This document shows positions 33,661-40,866 of a DNA stretch of 40,866 nt, one piece after another. A program made the translations under genes and the position numbers. The stretch's first letter is position 1; each line of letters opens with the position of its first letter. The notes under the pieces were generated by a model. The model ran no database searches, had not been told where the DNA came from, and saw only the letters and a list, made by a program, of their open reading frames with translations. This DNA is from Cytophagales bacterium (GTDB lineage: Bacteria; Bacteroidota; Bacteroidia; Cytophagales; Cyclobacteriaceae): positions 1-40,866 of the forward strand of contig JAGUUF010000274.1 in assembly GCA_020063545.1 (NCBI GenBank), given 5' to 3'.

Positions 33661-33711
33661 AAAAAAGCGGGAAGAAACCGAGCTTAGTATTTCACTGTGC
33701 TAGTTTCTTCC
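33661..33711 (-). terminator. Intrinsic terminator overlapping the end of the DUF2490 gene
   Basis: On the minus strand, GGAAGAAAC (33711-33703) pairs with GTTTCTTCC (33678-33670) around a 24-base loop that can pair again at AGC/GCT. A run of six T and further Ts follow. The left arm is inside the last codons of the DUF2490 gene, and its stop codon lies in the loop. Confidence 0.8.
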
Positions 33712-34456
33712 TGAAATCGGCATTGTAGGTAAGGCTTACCTGCAGGGTGTGGTTGCGCTCGGCTTTGAGGCCATCGGCTTTTACAACAAACTGCTGCATG
33801 TACCCAACCTGCACATTGCCTTTTGCTGAGAATTGATATCCCAACGCCCCGTACAACCGGTTTTGGTCAAGGTAGTTCCTGTCGAAGTTGGGACCGAACT
33901 GGATAAAGATTTCGTCATACACGCTGGCAAAGAGAGTCTTTGGGCCCATCTCCTTTTTTGTAAGCGGGTAGTTTACCAGGAACCGGTAGCGTATGCGGTT
34001 ACGGTATACCCAGCCCTCCTGGCCAAAAACATTACCCTCCAGCCACCGTTGTTCGGGTCGGAAGCGGTGGTTAAAATAAAATCTTCCCTGCCGCTGGGTT
34101 AGAATAAAATTTTGCCAGATGCGGTGTTCGGTAAATTTTTCCGGTACGGGTTGTTCACCGTAGGGCCAGGTAACAATGTGGCCGTAGCCAAGGGTAACCG
34201 TTACCGCATCGGTAATCCAGTAATCAACACCGATACGCAGCAGCGATTGCTGCCAACTGGTAATCCAGTCTGACCTGCGCCACTGGTATTCGGTATGCAA
34301 ACTCCACTTGTCAGTTAGTTTGTGGTTACCAAAATACATGTACCAGCCGTTGTATTGGTTAACGATTTGTTTTTGGGACAGCGCCTGGTGAGGCAATGAT
34401 AAAAGTGCGGTAGTTATCCCGGCCAGGATGATCTGCTTAATTGTGTAACGAACCAT
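33692..34456 (-). CDS. DUF2490 family outer-membrane beta-barrel
   Basis: A protein of about 254 residues with a signal peptide (IKQIILAGITTALLSLPHQALSQ). The mature part has alternating aromatic strands typical of outer-membrane barrels: YNGWYMYFGNHKL, WSLHTEYQWRR, QSLLRIGVDYWITDAVTVTLGYGHI, FYFNHRFRPEQRW and QVGYMQQFVVKADG. It is recognisable as DUF2490, a Bacteroidota family of unknown function. The start lies 20 bases inside the upstream LTA-synthase-like gene. As third gene of a sulP operon it may belong to envelope biogenesis, but no role is known. Confidence 0.85.
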   Translation of the reverse strand: MVRYTIKQIILAGITTALLSLPHQALSQKQIVNQYNGWYMYFGNHKLTDKWSLHTEYQWRRSDWITSWQQSLLRIGVDYWITDAVTVTLGYGHIVTWPYGEQPVPEKFTEHRIWQNFILTQRQGRFYFNHRFRPEQRWLEGNVFGQEGWVYRNRIRYRFLVNYPLTKKEMGPKTLFASVYDEIFIQFGPNFDRNYLDQNRLYGALGYQFSAKGNVQVGYMQQFVVKADGLKAERNHTLQVSLTYNADFRKKLAQ

Positions 34457-36311
34457 ACTTAAGGAGAAAATGAGTTGTTTCGTACCAGGCAATACTCTCT
34501 TCAATAAATTCAGGATTATTTGAATAGCTGACTTTCTGATGTGGTTCCAGAATTACCAAGTCGTTGTCTTTCATATACCCAAGCAACTGGTACGTGCTGA
34601 GAAATACCCTGCGCTGTTCATGGGTGGTTTTGAAAATATCATACCCCAAAAATTTGCTGGTGTAGGAGAAGTTAAGCAATCCCAATAAGGTGGGTGCCAC
34701 GTCAATCTGACTCATGAGTAAATTTACGACTCCCGGCTCAATATGTTTAGGAGAGAAGATGATCATTGGGATTTTGTACTTATCCGGGGGGAGGTATGTT
34801 TTACCCGCGCTTGATGCACAATGGTCGGCAATAATTACAAACAGGGTGTTATCGTACCAGCTAAATGTAGAACATTTTTTGATAAACGCATTAATGGCAA
34901 AATCAGTATACTTTACTGCGCCACTTCTGCCGGTGTGAGAGGGTATATCGATGCGTCCATTGGGGTAGGTAAAGGGCCGGTGGTTGGATGTAGTCATGAT
35001 GTGCACAAAAAAAGGTTTATTCAACGTTGTTGTTTTAAGTATCTCCTTTTCAGCCAGCCAGAATAAATCCTCATCGGCAATTCCCCATATATTTTCAAAG
35101 TGAATCTGTTCTTTTGGAACGTTTAGCCTGTCAATTGTTTCGTAGTGGTTTTCAGAAAAGAAGTAATTCATGTTGTCAAAATATCCATAACCGCCATAGA
35201 TAAACTTGCTTTCATAACCATGCGCGTTAAAAACCGTTGCCAGGGTAAACATATTTTCGTTATGCGGCCTGCGTATAACGGATTGCCCCGGGGTTGGCGG
35301 AATGGCTAATGACAGGGCCTCCAGGCCACGAACGGTACGGGTACCCGTGGCATATAAGTTAGTAAAAAGCAAGCCATGCCTGCTCAGGGAGTCCAGGTGT
35401 GGCGTTATACCCATTGTGTTTCCAAAGGCCTGCATGAATGAGGCACTCAGGCTTTCCACTGATATCAGTACTACATTAAGCTTTTTCTCAGGCCCCGGGT
35501 TATTTATTTTCCGTTCAAGCGAAAAAGAATCAGTTGATGTGTAGGTTGCTTCCGGGGTCTTTAACATGGTTTTAACTTTGATAAAGGCCTTTTGTTTATC
35601 AATAGTTTTGTAAAACTTTGAATAGTCGAGCTCATTATTGCGGTAAGCTGCAAATAATTCGTAGAGGCCATTGCCGGCAAGTTCGTTGACGTACGCATTT
35701 TTGCTGAATTGCTTTTGTTCAGTATTAATTGTGAAGTAGGCAAGTAAAGGAGCCAGCATAAAACCCATTGCCCATTTAAGGCGGTTTGGCCAACGCATTT
35801 TGCTTACCGATGATTGCCGGATGGCAGGCCGCAGCAGGTACGTGAGTGAAAGCGCGCCAATAATTATGGCGGGTATGATTTGTTGCAAAGGATAGGACTC
35901 TTTTATGTTTCCTAAAACTTCGGTGGTGTACACCAGGTAATCAACCGCAATAAAATTGAAGCGGGTATTAAACTCTTCCCAAAAGAAACCTTCGGCCAGC
36001 GAAGTGAACAGGAGGAAGCTGATTTCCAAAAACATGCAAATCACGAGTGTTGAACGAAACCATTTTGCCTTCAGCAACCTGTTGCTAACTAACACCAGCA
36101 AAATGAAAATCGGGATTACAACGTATGTTGCCGTAACGAAATCATACAACAGTCCAATAAGGAGAGCCGCTGGAATATCTAACGATAATTCGATTTGCTG
36201 CCAGGTATAAAATAACAGGATTAACCGGGTGAATGCCGAGAACAGCAAAAAAACCATGACCATGAGGGCAATAAACCCAAACCGGTGATTCAGTATTGAA
36301 CGCACTTTCAT
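34437..36311 (-). CDS. LTA-synthase-like membrane phosphotransferase (sulfatase fold)
   Basis: A protein of about 624 residues. Five N-terminal membrane helices (within about 15-200) are followed by an alkaline-phosphatase-fold domain (about 275-575). Visible active-site elements are the metal ligand Glu in LISVESLSASF, the nucleophile threonine in ATGTRTVRGLEAL, and IADHCASSAGK with the Asp-His pair. This is the LtaS / phosphoglycerol transferase family. Gram-negative members decorate periplasmic glucans or lipids with phosphoglycerol or phosphoethanolamine. ATG 36311, 7 bases after the sulP stop, is chosen; an upstream start would run into sulP. Confidence 0.9.
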   Translation of the reverse strand: MKVRSILNHRFGFIALMVMVFLLFSAFTRLILLFYTWQQIELSLDIPAALLIGLLYDFVTATYVVIPIFILLVLVSNRLLKAKWFRSTLVICMFLEISFLLFTSLAEGFFWEEFNTRFNFIAVDYLVYTTEVLGNIKESYPLQQIIPAIIIGALSLTYLLRPAIRQSSVSKMRWPNRLKWAMGFMLAPLLAYFTINTEQKQFSKNAYVNELAGNGLYELFAAYRNNELDYSKFYKTIDKQKAFIKVKTMLKTPEATYTSTDSFSLERKINNPGPEKKLNVVLISVESLSASFMQAFGNTMGITPHLDSLSRHGLLFTNLYATGTRTVRGLEALSLAIPPTPGQSVIRRPHNENMFTLATVFNAHGYESKFIYGGYGYFDNMNYFFSENHYETIDRLNVPKEQIHFENIWGIADEDLFWLAEKEILKTTTLNKPFFVHIMTTSNHRPFTYPNGRIDIPSHTGRSGAVKYTDFAINAFIKKCSTFSWYDNTLFVIIADHCASSAGKTYLPPDKYKIPMIIFSPKHIEPGVVNLLMSQIDVAPTLLGLLNFSYTSKFLGYDIFKTTHEQRRVFLSTYQLLGYMKDNDLVILEPHQKVSYSNNPEFIEESIAWYETTHFLLKYGSLHN

Positions 36312-36318
36312 GTTTATT

Positions 36319-38523
36319 CTAAAGAAGAATTTTTTTGGTGTTAACAGCATGCTGAGCACTTGTTAGAAAGTGAGCACCAAAATTTTCGAGCAATTTAATT
36401 TCGTACGCATCCAGTATACTGCGTCTTTTATAGAATAGCAGCTTGTTACGGTGGCATTCAATGTGCATTTCTTCTGCGTTTTCCAGAAATTCAATTACTT
36501 CCTGTGAAAAGAACCTTCTGATTTCCGGTTCATCCTGCCCACGCAAATAGTATTTTTTGGAAAACTGTTGATGATCGGAAAAGTCAATGTCCTTACCGCG
36601 TGTGAGTTCCGAAAGTTTAGACCATAAACTCTCTGGTTCGAGAGCAAAATCAGGAATTGTTAAACCGGTATCGCTTATCAGCATAACAGTAAGCTGAGTA
36701 TTTTGTTCTGCTTGTCCGGCCCCCTCGGTAAGTGTAATATCCGAAATGGTAAGCCGACCCTCCTCAAGGTATTTTTCCAGTACGTTCTCCTCAAAACGGA
36801 TTCTTGTACCGATTTCAATCGGAAAATCCTTGTATTTCATTACACTTTTTACTTTTTGAGGATAAAAGCTGTAGTCATTTTCTTCACTGAATTTACGCAG
36901 GGCTACCTGACGCGGATCGAGTTTGATTTCAACGCGGGTTTGTTTATACGGATCAAATTTGCGCGAGGCAAGCGGGTGGTTGGAGAATGCCCTGAAATTA
37001 TCAAAACCAAGCGTTAACACCTGGCCGCCTGTATGTTGATACTCTTCCTGAAAGTGGTACAAGGCTTCCATAAACGTGTGGTCCACAATTTTTGATTCGC
37101 TAAAATTCATAATCACTTTCTTTCCGGGTTCAAAGGAGTGGAAAAGTTTTTTATACCCAATCAGGTTTGAGAATATAGCGGCATCAATCACTTTAACATG
37201 GTATTCGCCATTGGTTTGTGTTTTTTCATAACGCGCTTTGAACAGGCTTCGTACCGGTGCCCCGTTTATCAGGTGGAAGAAAAATTTCATAAGGATGCCC
37301 GCCCCGACACCCATCAGCAAATCGGTTGAAATGGTTACGATGATGGTGGTAACAAAAATGACGAGCTGTTCGGAGCCGATTTTATAGGTTTTAAAAAATT
37401 CATTTGGCGATGCCAGCCTGTAGCCAACGGCTATCAGCAGTGCGGCAAGGGCGGTGTTAGGTATCATTTCGATTACCGGAATGAACAACAGCATGGCCAC
37501 TAACAAAAAGAATCCATGGAAGAAGTTTGCCCAACGCGTACGGCCCCCGAAAGAAATATTGGCCGAACTGCGGGCAACTTCGGATATCATCGGTAGCCCT
37601 CCCAGCATACCTGAAATGGCATTTCCAATACCCACGGCTTTAAGGTCCTTATTGTAATCCGAAATGCGTTTCCAGGGATCCAGCCCGTCTATGGCTTTAA
37701 CCGTCAACAGCGTTTCGAGGCTGTTTACGAAAAGGAACATGATTACGTATTTCCAGAAAACAAACGTGCCAATCATAGAGAAATCGGCATTGAAGCCAAC
37801 CGACCCCCAGAAGTTGCCAATCTGTACCATGTCGAAAGCCGGTTCGGTATGTTTAAAATCCATGATCCACGCCAGTGGTACTGTTACCAGCAGCACCACC
37901 ATCGGGGCAGGAATCCGTTTGAAAACTTTTCCCTTAAGCAAAGGCATACCGAAAATGATAACGAGGCTGAGGATTCCCAGAAAGGTTACCCGAATGTCTT
38001 CGTGCATAATGGAATCGGGAATGCGGGCATAGAGTTCAAGTGGCTCCAGGCCTTTTAACGTGGCGGGGTCAATACCCAGCAACACATGTATTTGTTTGGA
38101 GAAAATAATTAAGCCAATGGCGGCCAGCATACCGTGCACAGCCGAATGGGGGAAGAAATCACTGAGCGAGCCGAACTTTAAAAAACCGAATACAATCTGA
38201 ATCAGGGCAGCCACAACAATAACCCCCAGGGCCAGGTGCCAGCCTTCCGGCCCACCGCCCATTTCGGTTACGGCCCCGGCACAAATGGTTATCAGGCCGG
38301 CTGCAGGCCCTTTAATGGTAAGGCGGCTTCCGGCAAAAAAACTAACAACCAGGCCGCCAATCATTGCCGTTAGTACGCCCATGGCAGCCGGAAATTCGCT
38401 TGCTTTGGCAATGCCCAGGCTTAGGGGCAGTGCCAGCAGAAATACTAAAAATCCGGAAAGTGCATCGGCTTTCCAGTTTTGTTTAAGGCCTTCGAGGCCG
38501 TCTTTAGGGAGTTGAGTGTTCAT
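36319..38523 (-). CDS. SulP family anion transporter with STAS domain and C-terminal extension
   Basis: A 734-residue transporter of the SLC26/SulP family, which carries sulfate, bicarbonate or other anions across the inner membrane. The membrane part (about 25-430) has the hallmarks ALSGFLVFLLALPLSLGIAKASEFP, AGSRLTIKGPAAGL and GNAISGMLGGLPMISEVARSSANI. A STAS domain follows (about 445-540; KVIMNFSESKIVDHTFMEALYHF). After it, about 190 residues of unassigned sequence contain EEMHIECHRNKLLF. The divergent dabA gene (HCO3-/CO2 uptake) nearby makes bicarbonate the more likely substrate (inference). First gene of a three-gene operon. Confidence 0.92.
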   Translation of the reverse strand: MNTQLPKDGLEGLKQNWKADALSGFLVFLLALPLSLGIAKASEFPAAMGVLTAMIGGLVVSFFAGSRLTIKGPAAGLITICAGAVTEMGGGPEGWHLALGVIVVAALIQIVFGFLKFGSLSDFFPHSAVHGMLAAIGLIIFSKQIHVLLGIDPATLKGLEPLELYARIPDSIMHEDIRVTFLGILSLVIIFGMPLLKGKVFKRIPAPMVVLLVTVPLAWIMDFKHTEPAFDMVQIGNFWGSVGFNADFSMIGTFVFWKYVIMFLFVNSLETLLTVKAIDGLDPWKRISDYNKDLKAVGIGNAISGMLGGLPMISEVARSSANISFGGRTRWANFFHGFFLLVAMLLFIPVIEMIPNTALAALLIAVGYRLASPNEFFKTYKIGSEQLVIFVTTIIVTISTDLLMGVGAGILMKFFFHLINGAPVRSLFKARYEKTQTNGEYHVKVIDAAIFSNLIGYKKLFHSFEPGKKVIMNFSESKIVDHTFMEALYHFQEEYQHTGGQVLTLGFDNFRAFSNHPLASRKFDPYKQTRVEIKLDPRQVALRKFSEENDYSFYPQKVKSVMKYKDFPIEIGTRIRFEENVLEKYLEEGRLTISDITLTEGAGQAEQNTQLTVMLISDTGLTIPDFALEPESLWSKLSELTRGKDIDFSDHQQFSKKYYLRGQDEPEIRRFFSQEVIEFLENAEEMHIECHRNKLLFYKRRSILDAYEIKLLENFGAHFLTSAQHAVNTKKILL

Positions 38524-38561
38524 AAATTTTACTGAGTAATCTGAGGACAATAGTTCAATTG

Positions 38562-38589
38562 GTTTACCCGCTGTTCAGTGCAGGTAAAC
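38562..38589. repeat. Inverted repeat upstream of sulP
   Basis: GTTTACC (38562-38568) and GGTAAAC (38583-38589) are exact reverse complements with 14 bases between, 39 bases before the sulP ATG and 19 bases after the stop of the small gene at 38609. No T run follows, so it may be an operator or an mRNA hairpin. Confidence 0.35.
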
Positions 38590-38608
38590 GAAACAGAAGT
38601 CCGTCAGA

Positions 38609-38959
38609 CTAAATCAGTAAAACACGATGTAGCGTGAACAGGGGGGGCTGACTGTTTTCCTTGTTTACAGGCAGCACCCAGGTTACCAAGGCGGGGTTAA
38701 ATTTTATGAGCTCGCTGAAAATCTCATGGAATGTACTCCTGGTATCAACTATTCCTTTCTCTGCCTGTTCTTCAGTACCCGGTTCGACAATAAAAAGTAA
38801 AGAGAAGTGGTCAATTGAATTGTTTTCTGCCTTAACGCCTGCCAGGCCCTGGGTTACGAGGTGCCTGGCAGGAATTTGGGAAAATACCGGAACTACCGAT
38901 TCGAAACAGAATAGCAGTATTAGAAAGTATTTCAACAGGTTAAGTTTTGCCCAACGCAT
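38609..38959 (-). CDS. Small secreted protein A between sulP and dabA
   Basis: A 116-residue protein with a signal peptide (LLKYFLILLFCFESVVPVFSQ) and a mature part of about 88 residues. I recognise no family. The segment DHFSLLFIVEPGTEEQAEKG and the ending LFTLHRVLLI resemble parts of the divergent small protein at 39133 (FVQFILEETGSEKGKEK and YLFQRKLLI). A promoter with a 21-base spacer lies upstream. An overlapping plus-strand frame exists but lacks a signal peptide or promoter, so this strand is preferred. The gene points at sulP and could be co-transcribed with it. Confidence 0.6.
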   Translation of the reverse strand: MRWAKLNLLKYFLILLFCFESVVPVFSQIPARHLVTQGLAGVKAENNSIDHFSLLFIVEPGTEEQAEKGIVDTRSTFHEIFSELIKFNPALVTWVLPVNKENSQPPLFTLHRVLLI

Positions 38960-38976
38960 CTAACGTAATTGATGTA

Positions 38977-39009
38977 CAAAGGTCTGAATATTTTTCTGAC
39001 TTTATCAAA
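38977..39009 (-). promoter_or_regulatory. Probable promoter of small secreted protein A
   Basis: On the minus strand TTTG (39009-39006), a 21-base spacer and GACCTTTG (38984-38977) match TTTG / TAnnTTTG with one mismatch. The -7 box ends 17 bases before the ATG at 38959. Confidence 0.45.
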
Positions 39010-39094
39010 CTGCTATTACCCGGAATCGATTGCGTTGGCAAAATCAGGCTGCAGACTGAACCAAATGGTGATACCTGCGTATGCATAAAGCGTA

Positions 39095-39126
39095 TTGCAT
39101 GTGGCATTTTCTTTTAGCTACATTTG
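39095..39126 (+). promoter_or_regulatory. Leaderless-type promoter of small secreted protein B
   Basis: TTG (39095-39097), a 21-base spacer and a perfect TACATTTG (39119-39126) form a Bacteroidota promoter. The ATG at 39133 follows only 6 bases after the -7 box, so the transcript should start at or beside the start codon. The spacer length equals that of the divergent gene's promoter. Confidence 0.6.
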
Positions 39127-39132
39127 CACCGA

Positions 39133-39474
39133 ATGAGACACTGGTATTCACGATTTGTAACCGGATTTTTGGCCATTTGTTTTGCAACGGTATCCATTGC
39201 CGGTTCTGCTACGGTTTCGGGTTCAGATGTTTCCGTTCACAAATCTTTTACAGGAAAAACGGATGCCTTACCATCGAGTTTTGTTCAGTTCATTCTTGAA
39301 GAAACCGGGAGCGAAAAAGGAAAGGAGAAACAAGTCGTTGGGATTAATGCTGTAGTTCCGGTACGCTCACTTCCAAAACGTATTCTTACAGAATTTGCAC
39401 TTACCCGATATAGTGGGGTCATTCTTTCTGGTAATTATCCACGTTACCTGTTTCAACGAAAGCTATTGATTTAA
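39133..39474 (+). CDS. Small secreted protein B between sulP and dabA
   Basis: A 113-residue protein with signal peptide MRHWYSRFVTGFLAICFATVSIAGSA. The mature part is about 87 residues with a charged stretch (LEETGSEKGKEKQ) and a hydrophobic, aromatic end (RYSGVILSGNYPRYLFQRKLLI). No family is recognised. It shares short similarities with the divergent protein A. ATG 39133 is used because the -7 box overlaps the earlier TTG 39124, which therefore cannot be translated from this promoter. dabA follows 86 bases downstream on the same strand, so the two may be co-transcribed. Confidence 0.6.
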   Translation: MRHWYSRFVTGFLAICFATVSIAGSATVSGSDVSVHKSFTGKTDALPSSFVQFILEETGSEKGKEKQVVGINAVVPVRSLPKRILTEFALTRYSGVILSGNYPRYLFQRKLLI

Positions 39475-39491
39475 CAACGGACATTTCCTTT

Positions 39492-39508
39492 CAACCTTTT
39501 GCAGGTTG
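39492..39508 (+). terminator. Small hairpin between protein B and dabA
   Basis: CAACC (39492-39496) and GGTTG (39504-39508) form a 5-bp stem with a 7-base loop. Some T-rich sequence follows 10 bases later. It may weakly attenuate read-through into dabA; the evidence is slight. Confidence 0.25.
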
Positions 39509-39560
39509 GTTCCAGTCTGTTTTAATTATATAAATCAAGGCATTTGCCGAACTATTTTCC

Positions 39561-40866
39561 ATGCGTATGTCCGACAATGATATTTTTAATGAACATAATG
39601 TACTGCACAAGCTTAAGCATTACCTGCCTGCCCAGGCTCCGCTTAAAGATTTTATTCACCACAATACACTCCATGCTTTTCAGGCCTTGCCGTTTGATAA
39701 AGCCATATTTAATGCTTCAGCAATTTTGGGTTACAAGGTCTCGCTAACGCTTGCTGAGTATCGCCACCTGTATGCCTCTGGCCGCATTCGCGAAGAAGTG
39801 TTGAACCAGATTATTATTCATAAGAAAGGTGCCGATCGGTTGCCGGAATGGAAGGAGAAATTACTTCATGGGGTCTATCACCGCCCCATGCCCCGCATCG
39901 GTACATTGCGCTCGAACTGGAAAAAACTTCACCAGGTTGATCTGGATTCGCTGGTGCACCCTTTGTTGTTTCGGATGTTATGCAGTTACCTCGACCAGGG
40001 TATTGCCATCTGGAATTTTCCGGTATGGCATAAAGGATTTCTGGCTTCTATCCGTGAACTGGAACGGACCAGCTTAACCAGTTTTTTTCGTTCCTCTCGG
40101 GCAAAAGAGTTACTGCTCAAAGGGCATTGCAGTATTGTTCAATTGCTGCGCATCTTGGTTGGCTTTGATCAGTCGCTGTATGAGCAGTACCTTTTTGATC
40201 AGCAATTTGCCCACCAGGGCTGGTCGGGCATGGTAGCTGTTGTGGAAGAGCATCCCGAAACATTGCTCGATAAGCGAAAAATATCGTTACACGATTTAAT
40301 CGTGTTTGAGTTATTGCTCGAAATCGATGCGCTTGACTTTTATTTTGGGCCGTACTGGCTGCCGCTGGAGCAGGGTCTCAACGAAAAACCGGAGCACCTG
40401 TTTGCTGATGTGCCTGTTACAGAACTTGATGAGGTAACCATGTTGTGGCAGGAGGCCTTTGAGTGGAGTTACTACAACCCGGTATTGGCCGGCATTCAGG
40501 TAGCTGTTTCGGATGAGCCGGCCAAAGAAAATAGTTTTCAAGCCGTGTTTTGTATTGACGACCGGGAATGTTCGCTGAGGCGTTACCTGGAACAAACGGA
40601 TAGGCGTTGCGAAACGTATGGCACTCCGGGTTTCTTTGGTGTTGAGTTTTATTTTCAACCCGACCACGGCAAATTTTACGATAAGCTGTGCCCCGCACCG
40701 GTTACACCCGGGTATTTAATTAAAGAAGTAGGTATTCGCAGAAAACATAGTCGCGATACGCATTTTACCCAGCGAACGCATTCCCTTTTAGGCGGCTGGC
40801 TGATTAGTCAGACGCTTGGCTTTTGGTCGGCTTTTAAATTATTCCTTAACATTTTCAGGCCATCGA
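39561..40866 (+). CDS. dabA: DabA/DUF2309 inorganic carbon uptake protein (3' end cut by window)
   Basis: The frame starts at ATG 39561 and stays open to the window edge, giving 435 residues, roughly the first half of the protein. DIHHNTLHAF-type residues occur early (DFIHHNTLHAFQALPF). The carbonic-anhydrase-like zinc motif is visible as FCIDDRECSLRRYLE, with Cys331 and Asp333 as expected zinc ligands; the His and second Cys ligands would lie beyond the edge. DabA works with the membrane protein DabB to drive one-way hydration of CO2 to bicarbonate at the inner membrane. No DabB (NuoL-like) gene lies upstream in this window; it may follow downstream. Confidence 0.9.
   Translation, partial: MRMSDNDIFNEHNVLHKLKHYLPAQAPLKDFIHHNTLHAFQALPFDKAIFNASAILGYKVSLTLAEYRHLYASGRIREEVLNQIIIHKKGADRLPEWKEKLLHGVYHRPMPRIGTLRSNWKKLHQVDLDSLVHPLLFRMLCSYLDQGIAIWNFPVWHKGFLASIRELERTSLTSFFRSSRAKELLLKGHCSIVQLLRILVGFDQSLYEQYLFDQQFAHQGWSGMVAVVEEHPETLLDKRKISLHDLIVFELLLEIDALDFYFGPYWLPLEQGLNEKPEHLFADVPVTELDEVTMLWQEAFEWSYYNPVLAGIQVAVSDEPAKENSFQAVFCIDDRECSLRRYLEQTDRRCETYGTPGFFGVEFYFQPDHGKFYDKLCPAPVTPGYLIKEVGIRRKHSRDTHFTQRTHSLLGGWLISQTLGFWSAFKLFLNIFRPS

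Noticed and set aside
38661..38963. Plus-strand frame of 100 codons overlapping small protein A
   Set aside because: No signal peptide or promoter; the opposite frame has both. The choice is not certain, since both are short.
1..40866. Search for tRNA, rRNA, CRISPR arrays and transposases
   Set aside because: No cloverleaf, rRNA block, regularly spaced repeats or transposase motif was seen by eye.

Overview
The window comes from a Gram-negative member of the Bacteroidota, most likely Cytophagales. Supporting evidence: two type IX secretion-type genes (PorT and a PorE-like OmpA protein), lineage-typical families (DUF6588, DUF5606, DUF2490, DUF4442), promoters of the Bacteroidota TTG / TAnnTTTG type, start codons generally without a Shine-Dalgarno site, and no rRNA, tRNA, CRISPR array or transposase. 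It is chromosomal and almost fully coding; no gene-free gap exceeds about 280 bases.

Layout. 1-2862 (+): the end of a hotdog thioesterase-like gene, a Phd/YefM-VapC toxin-antitoxin pair under a perfect palindromic operator, a FemAB/GNAT-like transferase and a GT2 glycosyltransferase. 2872-5027 (-): rsgA and waaA. 5160-8944: a DUF6588 outer-membrane protein, an AI-2E family permease with an enoyl-CoA hydratase, an odd 280-base intergenic region, and a low-molecular-weight phosphatase. 8916-12270: aspartate kinase, fructose-1,6-bisphosphatase, DUF5606, engB. 12435-16704 (+): PorE-like OmpA protein, ubiE/menG, porT and an SDR oxidoreductase. 16688-17353 (-): an alpha/beta hydrolase.

17365-30666 (-) is the most striking part: a 13-kb run of ten same-strand genes ending at one strong terminator. 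In transcription order they are a membrane GAF/PAS sensor, CheR, CheB, a membrane GAF protein, a Cache-HAMP-GAF-PAS-SpoIIE phosphatase (SiaA-like), a SiaB kinase, SiaC with its Thr68, a TerB-ABCG transporter fusion with an enlarged loop, a lipoprotein and a small secreted protein. There is no CheA, no classical MCP and no SiaD diguanylate cyclase. I read it as a methylation-tunable partner-switch cascade that may control an envelope transporter; that link is inference.

30713-33633 carries cytidine deaminase, a saccharopine dehydrogenase-like enzyme, RNase HI and MarC. 33692-38523 (-) is a probable operon of a SulP anion transporter with a long C-terminal extension, an LTA-synthase-like phosphotransferase and a DUF2490 outer-membrane protein. 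Two small divergent secreted proteins separate sulP from dabA (DUF2309, inorganic carbon uptake), which runs off the right edge.
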